NCBI GenBank assembly: GCA_003230635.1
Contig: QIFF01000155.1
Span: 1 to 5,954, forward strand
Length of the DNA: 5,954 bases
Origin: a bacterium
Lineage (GTDB): Bacteria > SZUA-182
Reading direction: 5' to 3'
A program made the translations under genes and the position numbers. Positions 1 through 4,362 of the stretch are shown in pieces (position 1 is the stretch's first letter; each line of letters starts with the position of its first letter). The notes under the pieces are model-generated. The model was not told where the DNA came from, searched no databases, and was given only the letters and a program-made list of their open reading frames with translations.

Positions 1-240
1 AATACATTACACCCCTAAACATGGGAGTTGGCTGAATGTAGCAGAGATTGAACTCAGTGTTTTGAAGCGACAATGCCTTGCAGGTCGAATTGATTGTATT
101 GAGAAGATGCGAGTTGAAGTGGCAGTATGGAATAGCGATCGAAACAACCGTCAAACCAAGGTTGACTGGCAGTTTAGCACGAATGACGCTCGTATCAAAC
201 TGAAACGGCTATATCCGAAACTTTAAAATATACATTGTAC
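1..240 (+). mobile_element. IS630-family insertion sequence, 3' end (left part outside window)
   Basis: The fragment holds the C-terminal part of an IS630-type transposase followed by a 14-nt AT-rich tail ending TACATTGTAC. The next bases give CTAG at 240-243. IS630 elements insert at TA, with CTAG as the preferred context for the founding element, and duplicate the TA, so the element probably ends at about 240 with TA at 241-242 as the target duplication. The opposite terminus is outside the window, so the inverted repeat cannot be confirmed. The element stops only a few bases beyond the stop codon of the ytxJ-like gene on the other strand. Confidence 0.7.
2..226 (+). CDS. IS630 family transposase, C-terminal fragment (5' end outside window)
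   Basis: This is the last 74 codons of a transposase that enters from the left edge. The visible protein begins IHYTPKHGSWLNVAEIELSV. This is the hallmark third block of the IS630 DDE catalytic domain (Tc1/mariner superfamily, related to pfam13358). The glutamate in LNVAE (visible residue 15) is the expected third acidic residue that binds the catalytic metal; the two aspartates lie upstream of the window. The tail is basic (FSTNDARIKLKRLYPKL) and ends with TAA, as usual for this family. The enzyme cuts and joins the element ends at TA targets. No stop or frameshift interrupts the visible part, but whether the whole gene is intact cannot be judged from here. Confidence 0.88.
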   Translation: MHYTPKHGSWLNVAEIELSVLKRQCLAGRIDCIEKMRVEVAVWNSDRNNRQTKVDWQFSTNDARIKLKRLYPKL

Positions 241-245
241 TAGGT

Positions 246-556
246 TCAAGATTGTCCTGCCAGGCCATTTCGGATGCTATCCGCCGTGATCTCGTAGTGT
301 GAAAGACTGCGGTAGCACTCCCCTCGGCGGAAAAAAAGGGCTTGAGGGGATTTGTGCTCCACCCCGGTCATCTCCGTCAGGTAATTGGAAAGCGGCCGCG
401 CCTCAAGGATGAAGATTGTGGCCAAAGGCAGAGGAGGGAGAATTCCCCATAAGCCCTTGCCGAAATCGGGCAGGCGCTGGAGTGTTTAAGAATCACCGCC
501 TCGGGGTTTTCGCCCAAAAAATCTTCCAGTTGTTCAATTGTCTCAAGTTTGGTCAT
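246..556 (-). pseudogene. ytxJ: YtxJ-like monothiol bacilliredoxin, frameshifted
   Basis: Translation from the ATG at 556 gives MTKLETIEQLEDFLGENPEA, then VILKHSSACPISARAYGEF. It contains the YtxJ active-site block KHS-x-x-CPIS with a single cysteine (C29). Just after F39 this frame leaves the family and stops early. A different frame then resumes the family, from ATIFILEARPLSNYLTEM through GVEHKSPQALFFRRGE to SHYEITADSI, and stops at 246. The HxSPQ and SHxxIT blocks are typical YtxJ landmarks. The join falls between 423 and 439, inside a CTCCCTCCTC tract prone to slippage. Only about 5 residues separate the two conserved blocks where I would expect about a dozen, so the lesion may be a small deletion rather than one lost base. 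YtxJ homologues are thought to act in de-bacillithiolation, removing bacillithiol from oxidised proteins. The start is supported by AAAGGA at 563-568, 6 nt before the ATG. A sequencing error is the alternative to true decay. Confidence 0.75.
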
Positions 557-599
557 GGCATTTCCTTTCCCTGCAAAATTTGTTTGGCTGTTGCAAAAT

Positions 600-650
600 G
601 TAGGAGCGCCTTCCAGGCGCGAACCAATCGCGGCAAGATGCCGCTCCTAC
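600..650. repeat. REPIN-like double palindromic repeat
   Basis: GTAGGAGCG at 600-608 is the exact reverse complement of CGCTCCTAC at 642-650. Each arm also folds on its own: GCGCC/GGCGC around TTCCA (606-620), and GCGGC/GCCGC around AAGAT (630-644). Each arm therefore reads GTAG followed by a small hairpin and ends in CGCGA. That is the layout of a REP sequence (GTAG head plus imperfect palindrome), and two REPs in inverted orientation make a REPIN, mobilised in other genomes by RAYT-type Y1 transposases. No RAYT gene is in this window. The element lies 24 bp past the TIGR03790 stop codon, a usual place for REP elements. Confidence 0.75.
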
Positions 651-673
651 CATCCCAAGACCGGAAAATTTTT

Positions 674-2293
674 CTATTTGGCGTCAATCGCTGGTTGTGT
701 TTTAAACGGTGTGTATAATGGGTCTCCAATAAGGACCTGGCGCCAGGAAAGAAAGGGTGTGCTGCGATAGTAAACCTCAATCAGGGGAAGTTTGCCGCTC
801 ATAAGCAATGGGAAGAAAATGTCGGGACGGGGGAAAGACTGAAGGTAAGGCTCCTGAACCGGCCCCAGGGTGGCTGCCACCCCTTCCTCAATCATTCTCT
901 TGCACCAGACCTGGCTGCCGGGTTTGCGCAGCGTTTTGGCCTCGGAACTGGCGATGTGAAAGCCTACGGCGCCCCTTTTCCACTTGAAGGCATCCACGTA
1001 CTCGGCAAGTGAATACCAGCCGCAATAAAGGGCAGCATCCGGGCAGGCCCCCTCGGGGAAAACTCCAGACTTATTATCTAAAACAACGGGCATGGAACTC
1101 TTTTCCTTGACAATTTCGTAGAGCTTGCGCAACTGCTCGTCATATCGCCCATAGTAATCATCTTTCTTTTTCGCAGTACGCCCACGGGCATCAATATAGA
1201 ATCGCAGGCCGATATACTCGGTCAAAACGGCATCGTTTACCAGCCGTTTGGCCAGCTCCGGTGTAGGTCCGTCCAACCGGGCCACTTTTATTGTGTTGTC
1301 CCGAATTTGCTCAATTCCAGGGATATTGTCAAATTGGCTCAGAAAAGGATTGGGCAGCCAGCGGGCCTTGAGATACGGCTCGGCAAGAATCAGGCTAAGC
1401 TCGCTGTCCACCGAGGCCGAGGTCTCGTCCGAGTCGCCCACCCCCTGCAAACCGTACCAGAAACTCAACTCTCCCACCAGCCCCCGGCTGACCCGCAGCA
1501 TAGAAGCCACATCCTGCATATTTTCCCTCGTGACCCCCCGAAACGGCACCTTCGCCAGTTGTGTTTCTATTACCGCACTCCCCCTAAGCAAACTATCGTT
1601 CTTAAAAATGGCTTCAAACCCATACCCCTTCCATTCAGCCCGCTTTTTAATCCCCCTTGCTATGGGGGATAACCCGACGAGCCTGAAGGCAATTGATTCA
1701 ATTTCCAGAATGGGTTGCGGCGGTTTTGGTAAGAACCTGGCTTTCATCTGGAATTCCCCTGCCTGCGTCAGGGCTTTTTGCACTCCCTGGAGGATGCCGG
1801 GCACATCAGAACCAGATACATCTTTTGCCTGCTCGTTGCCGGCGGTCAGCTTATGGAGATCTCCTGTGAGCTTCGCAATCAGAGCTCCCAGCTCTTCAAT
1901 TTTTCGCTTAACCAGTCGTTCCTGTTTAGCCTTCCCTTCACTTTTGCATTCTCCTACCCGGAGCGGGACCCCATATACCAGGAGAATAACCGGCTTGCGC
2001 CCGGCTTGCTGGAGCTTTATCACCGCTTCCCGCACCTGCGGGAACAAGGCCGTCTCAAACTTCGTGCGGGAGATAATCTCGAAATCGGAAAGCTCAAGGC
2101 CGAGAATATTTCCCGCCGGGACACCCCTTTTCTCCACATAATGCTCGGCTACCGCCCTGCTCCCAAACATATTGCGGTTGTAAACCACAAGAATATCCTC
2201 CGGCGACAGAGCAAACGCCGGCTGCGCCCACAAAATAATCAGCGAGGCCAAAATACACAGAGTGCAAATCTTTAAAAAGGAACGTCTTAACAT
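674..2293 (-). CDS. TIGR03790 family exported protein (exosortase-associated, function unknown)
   Basis: A 539-residue protein with an N-terminal export signal (MLRRSFLKI, hydrophobic core about 8-24, likely cleavage near A27/A29). Family landmarks in order: DILVVYNRN (33-41), a conserved FEIISRTKFE region (71-80), LVYGVPLRV (105-113), SVDSELSLIL (294-303), VARLDGP (337-343), GLRFYIDARG (362-371), YCGWYS (423-428), GAVGFHIASS (441-450), GVAATLGPVQEPYL (471-484), and SWRQVLIGDPLY near the end. The family has no known biochemical role; it occurs sporadically in bacteria that also carry exosortase, which suggests a link to surface protein sorting or exopolysaccharide. Residues about 117-292 form a long, lysine- and glutamate-rich insert between two conserved blocks. 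I chose the ATG at 2293 over one at 2320 because the upstream start would lie inside the promoter, while the chosen ATG sits at the predicted transcription start. Confidence 0.88.
   Translation of the reverse strand: MLRRSFLKICTLCILASLIILWAQPAFALSPEDILVVYNRNMFGSRAVAEHYVEKRGVPAGNILGLELSDFEIISRTKFETALFPQVREAVIKLQQAGRKPVILLVYGVPLRVGECKSEGKAKQERLVKRKIEELGALIAKLTGDLHKLTAGNEQAKDVSGSDVPGILQGVQKALTQAGEFQMKARFLPKPPQPILEIESIAFRLVGLSPIARGIKKRAEWKGYGFEAIFKNDSLLRGSAVIETQLAKVPFRGVTRENMQDVASMLRVSRGLVGELSFWYGLQGVGDSDETSASVDSELSLILAEPYLKARWLPNPFLSQFDNIPGIEQIRDNTIKVARLDGPTPELAKRLVNDAVLTEYIGLRFYIDARGRTAKKKDDYYGRYDEQLRKLYEIVKEKSSMPVVLDNKSGVFPEGACPDAALYCGWYSLAEYVDAFKWKRGAVGFHIASSEAKTLRKPGSQVWCKRMIEEGVAATLGPVQEPYLQSFPRPDIFFPLLMSGKLPLIEVYYRSTPFLSWRQVLIGDPLYTPFKTQPAIDAK
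1650..1670. repeat. GGGGGAT palindrome inside the TIGR03790 gene
   Basis: ATCCCCC (1650-1656) and GGGGGAT (1664-1670) form a perfect 7-bp stem around a 7-nt loop. It encodes about residues 208-215 (LSPIARGI) of the TIGR03790 protein, within its variable insert. Stems of the ATCCCCC...GGGGGAT kind are common dispersed repeats in bacterial genomes, so this may be a small palindromic element accommodated in frame. Chance is also possible for one short stem. Confidence 0.4.
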
Positions 2294-2300
2294 GGAATTG

Positions 2301-2330
2301 ATAGTATGATGGATGGGCAAAGTTTGTCAA
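2301..2330 (-). promoter_or_regulatory. Sigma70-type promoter for the TIGR03790 gene, leaderless geometry
   Basis: On the minus strand a perfect -35 TTGACA (2325-2330) and a -10 TACTAT (2301-2306) are separated by 18 bp. Only 7 nt separate the -10 from the ATG at 2293, so transcription should start at or within a base of the start codon. No Shine-Dalgarno sequence can therefore precede it in the mRNA. Confidence 0.75.
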
Positions 2331-2333
2331 GTC

Positions 2334-2376
2334 CTCAGCAGGCTGAGCAAAAATGTAGTTGCCTGATTTATCAGGC
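2334..2376. repeat. Two short tetraloop hairpins, left part of hairpin cluster
   Basis: CTCAG (2334-2338) pairs with CTGAG (2343-2347) around CAGG. GCCTGA (2361-2366) pairs with TCAGGC (2371-2376) around TTTA. Flanking GTAGTTG and CTCAAC extend the second hairpin imperfectly and resemble the arms of the larger element at 2404-2460. These bases lie just upstream of the TIGR03790 promoter and outside either predicted transcript. Confidence 0.55.
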
Positions 2377-2403
2377 TCAACAATAGCCTTGCAATAATTA
2401 TTG

Positions 2404-2460
2404 GGTAGGTTGAGGCCACTGCCTCAACCTAGCGGGTCAGGGCGGTAGCCCTGACCTACC
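2404..2460. repeat. Double palindromic repeat, REPIN-like layout
   Basis: The outer arms GGTAGGT (2404-2410) and ACCTACC (2454-2460) are perfect inverted repeats. Inside are two strong hairpins: an 11-bp stem TAGGTTGAGGC/GCCTCAACCTA (2406-2431, loop CACT) and a 9-bp stem GGTCAGGGC/GCCCTGACC (2435-2456, loop GGTA). The plan, a GTAGG head with two inverted hairpins, repeats that of the element at 600-650 with a different sequence. It lies between divergent genes, so it is not a terminator for either. Confidence 0.75.
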
Positions 2461-2470
2461 TCACTCTGAT

Positions 2471-2496
2471 CTTTCGGCCTGTCCCCAGGCCGAAAG
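2471..2496. repeat. Perfect 11-bp hairpin with tetraloop
   Basis: CTTTCGGCCTG (2471-2481) and CAGGCCGAAAG (2486-2496) pair perfectly around TCCC. It follows the double palindrome by 10 bp and shares its design of a long GC-rich stem with a 4-nt loop. An A-rich run (CAAAAAGG) follows instead of a T run, and neither flanking gene is transcribed toward it, so an intrinsic terminator is unlikely. Confidence 0.65.
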
Positions 2497-2553
2497 CAAA
2501 AAGGGGTCCGTTACCCTCCCAAAGTATATGGTTTTACAATTGTTCCCCTTTAG

Positions 2554-2573
2554 AAACATCAAACATCAACATC
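2554..2573 (+). repeat. Short tandem repeat (A)AACATC, three copies
   Basis: AAACATC (2554-2560), AAACATC (2561-2567) and AACATC (2568-2573) lie head to tail about 40 bp upstream of the -10 box of the DUF6775-type gene. The 6-7 bp period is shorter than a helical turn, so it is not an obvious activator array. It could be a slippage product or a binding site. Confidence 0.5.
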
Positions 2574-2580
2574 AATTGAG

Positions 2581-2597
2581 CAACTACAACATAGTTG
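2581..2597. promoter_or_regulatory. Dyad CAACTA-N5-TAGTTG, candidate operator
   Basis: CAACTA (2581-2586) and TAGTTG (2592-2597) are perfect inverted repeats with a 5-nt spacer. They cover the place where a -35 box would sit for the -10 at 2614-2619. A dimeric regulator bound here would control the DUF6775-type gene. This is inferred from position and symmetry only; no regulator gene is in the window. Confidence 0.4.
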
Positions 2598-2610
2598 ATG
2601 GCATTAATTG

Positions 2611-2619
2611 TGTTATAAT
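2611..2619 (+). promoter_or_regulatory. Extended -10 promoter for the DUF6775-type gene, leaderless geometry
   Basis: TGTTATAAT is a consensus extended -10 element (TGn followed by TATAAT at 2614-2619). No good -35 is found at 16-18 bp spacing, which the extended -10 can compensate for. Exactly 7 nt separate the hexamer from the ATG at 2627, the same spacing as in the divergent TIGR03790 gene, so a leaderless transcript is predicted. Confidence 0.7.
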
Positions 2620-2626
2620 AAACGCC

Positions 2627-3403
2627 ATGTCGTATCGGGTCTATCTTTATAATGAAATCCCCAAAGAGGATTTAGATTTAGAAGGGGTGCTGGCATATTT
2701 GGGGAAGCATTGCGCCTTTGCTGAGATTGAGGTGCGGGGGAATTTTATCTCCCACTTTTTCTCGCCGGAGTTGCTCAAGGGGTTGGCCGATGCTTGGCAC
2801 CAAGCGCTTACGAAAGAGAGAGGTTTTGCCAAAACTGAGGAAGAGCGGCTGGAGTATGAGCAGCAGGCCTATCTTGAGCCAGAGACAATTTCCCCAAAGA
2901 TAATTTACCGGGGCTGGCAATTATTGGAGCTGTTGCAGGCGCAAATACCTAAAGCTGAAGCCTGCTCCGAGTGCCTGCATCTCTTCTTGACCCCCCGCCT
3001 GCTGGTAACCAAAAATGGAGATGAACAGCGTGAGCATGCCCGCACTTTGCTGGCAGGGCAGCCCTCAATCATCTCCTCCTCCGGGCTGGTGGAGGCCCCG
3101 GCCAGGCCGGTAGAATATTATTTTTTGCAGCGGATCTATCAGATGGCGGGTCAGGAAATCCCGCTCCCGGAAATCAAAAAGCGCTTTGCCGGGCAATTCC
3201 TGGTTTATCACGACCCCAGGCTGAGCCAGCTCATTCCAGGCTATCTGCTGCAAGCGATTGCCTATCGTTTTACCGGAGAAGGCTTTTGCAAAGACCCTCG
3301 CTGCCGCCTCTTCAACGCCCACCGGCAGCAAGAGATGCTGAGCGCCCAACTTGAACCGCCGGAGTTTTGCCCCCGGCACCAGGCCCTATTTCCCTCTCCC
3401 TAA
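2627..3403 (+). CDS. DUF6775-type putative metallopeptidase
   Basis: A 258-residue cytoplasmic protein with no signal peptide or membrane segment. It begins MSYRVYLYNE. The recognisable family features are PKIIYRGWQLLELL (90-103), a short strand ending in LHLFLTPRLLVT (117-128), the central block PSIISSSGLVEAPARPVEYY (146-165), and a C-terminal block with CKDPRC (221-226), RLFNAHRQQE (227-236) and EFCPRH (246-251). The residues C221, C226, H232, C248 and H251 are plausible metal ligands. There is no HExxH motif, so peptidase activity rests on the family name alone. The family assignment is from memory of archaeal and bacterial relatives. An in-frame ATG at 2528 would add 33 residues (MVLQLFPFRN...), but that stretch crosses the promoter and repeats and has no ribosome-binding site, so it is rejected. 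The gene converges with the DUF481 gene, with 25 bp between stop codons. Confidence 0.72.
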   Translation: MSYRVYLYNEIPKEDLDLEGVLAYLGKHCAFAEIEVRGNFISHFFSPELLKGLADAWHQALTKERGFAKTEEERLEYEQQAYLEPETISPKIIYRGWQLLELLQAQIPKAEACSECLHLFLTPRLLVTKNGDEQREHARTLLAGQPSIISSSGLVEAPARPVEYYFLQRIYQMAGQEIPLPEIKKRFAGQFLVYHDPRLSQLIPGYLLQAIAYRFTGEGFCKDPRCRLFNAHRQQEMLSAQLEPPEFCPRHQALFPSP

Positions 3404-3428
3404 AGGGGAAGCGATACAAAAGGGTGCC

Positions 3429-4262
3429 CTAAAAAAGGTAGCTTATCCCGTTGGTAAGTGCCAAATCAAAATTTTTCAGGCCCTGGGGAGGTTCATTATC
3501 ATAGCGATAGGTGTAATTAATTGTAAAAAGCAATTTTTCAGTTAAATTAAAGCCAAGACTACCATTAGCAAGAATTCTGAAATCAGCTGATCGGGTGGTG
3601 TCCACCTGGTAATAACAAGTGGTGGAAAAGAGAAGCCATTCCTTTATTTCCCATTTGAGGGATAAATAGTTGGTTGAACGCAAAATACGGGTATCCTTCT
3701 CCTGCGTGTCTTCATCGAATCGTTCGTTTTCCCGCATAAGTCCCACACCCACATGAAAAGCATAATCAGAATCGTTTTCCTCTTGGGGAGAAGGAGAAAA
3801 AGGGGTAAGACGAACCCCGCCTCCGAACAAGTTACGTTCTTTTATTGAAATAAAATCATTGAATTCCTCTTGGGCAAAGGCTTCAACAGCATAAGTTTTA
3901 GTGAGGGTTTTCACTCCTCGTAAATGAAGAAAAGCTTTATTCTGAAACAGCTTGTCGTCACTTTTTCCTCGCGCCCAGTTGGCTATTGAAAGCAGATGAT
4001 ACCTATCAAACAGATAGTCCGTTCGCACGTTACCATTAATAGTCTGGTTTTCGGAATTGCCGGCTAATATTCCAAACTTAGTAGCAATATTTATATGTAA
4101 TCCTTCAGTTGGATCAGCCTTCCTTAGTGTTTCAATATTTACCTGGGCCGAGGCGTTTCCCCCCCAAAGAAACAAGCAGACAATCAATAAAAGGGACAGA
4201 TGGAAACTTGTCCCTGGCTTAGAACAGGGAAAGATACGTTTGCGGCGCTTCGTTTTTTTCAA
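3429..4262 (-). CDS. DUF481-type outer-membrane beta-barrel protein
   Basis: A 277-residue exported protein. The N-terminus is unusually long and basic (KKTKRRKR), followed by a hydrophobic core SLLLIVCLFLWGG and a likely signal peptidase site after NASA. The mature part is rich in alternating polar and aromatic strands: TDYLFDRYHLLSIANWARG, AFLHLRGVKTLTKTYAVEAF, LFGGGVRL, YLSLKWEIKEWLLFSTTCYY and LLFTINYTYRYDNEPP. It ends in SYLF with a terminal phenylalanine, the usual signal for barrel insertion by the BAM complex. This pattern fits DUF481 (YdiY-like) barrels, whose cargo is unknown. A TTG at 4262 is preferred as start because AAAGGA (4269-4274) lies 6 nt before it; the TTG at 4268 directly abuts that site. 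Either way the start codon is not ATG. It lies 94 bp downstream of capA and has its own promoter. Confidence 0.75.
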   Translation of the reverse strand: MKKTKRRKRIFPCSKPGTSFHLSLLLIVCLFLWGGNASAQVNIETLRKADPTEGLHINIATKFGILAGNSENQTINGNVRTDYLFDRYHLLSIANWARGKSDDKLFQNKAFLHLRGVKTLTKTYAVEAFAQEEFNDFISIKERNLFGGGVRLTPFSPSPQEENDSDYAFHVGVGLMRENERFDEDTQEKDTRILRSTNYLSLKWEIKEWLLFSTTCYYQVDTTRSADFRILANGSLGFNLTEKLLFTINYTYRYDNEPPQGLKNFDLALTNGISYLF

Positions 4263-4311
4263 CGGCAATCCTTTGCTTTTGGGGTGTGAACGGTGGGAAA
4301 AAGTGTCCCTT

Positions 4312-4341
4312 ACTATAGCTTCCCTGCCGGGAGCCAGTCAA
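4312..4341 (-). promoter_or_regulatory. Sigma70-type promoter for the DUF481 gene
   Basis: On the minus strand TTGACT (4336-4341) and TATAGT (4312-4317) are spaced by 18 bp, a close match to consensus. It lies in the capA-DUF481 intergenic gap and would give a leader of about 45 nt containing the AAAGGA ribosome-binding site. The DUF481 gene can therefore be expressed apart from capA. Confidence 0.75.
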
Positions 4342-4362
4342 GAATATTTTTCAAGGTGCCCC

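Noticed and set aside
416..780. Short open frames on both strands around the REPIN-like repeat
   Set aside because: They overlap the ytxJ relic, the palindromic repeat and the end of TIGR03790 in other frames, and none has a ribosome-binding site or family features.
1248..2141. 297-codon open frame on the plus strand
   Set aside because: It lies wholly antisense to the TIGR03790 gene, whose motifs are clear. The translation is rich in Ser, Arg and Pro with no recognisable domain, as expected of a shadow frame.
2334..2496. CRISPR array interpretation of the hairpin cluster
   Set aside because: The palindromes differ in sequence and spacing, and there is no repeated unit with uniform spacers or any cas gene.
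2528..2626. Upstream ATG extending the DUF6775-type protein by 33 residues
   Set aside because: The extension translates the promoter and tandem repeat, has no ribosome-binding site, and the family-like sequence begins at MSYRVYLY.
3421..3437. AGGG-TG-CCCT followed by A6 between the convergent genes, as a terminator
   Set aside because: A 4-bp stem with a 2-nt loop cannot form a stable hairpin. No bidirectional terminator is visible in the 25-bp gap.
4193..4214. GGGACA...TGTCCC inverted repeat in the signal-peptide coding part of the DUF481 gene
   Set aside because: A 6-bp stem with a 10-nt loop inside coding sequence is expected by chance; nothing else supports a function.
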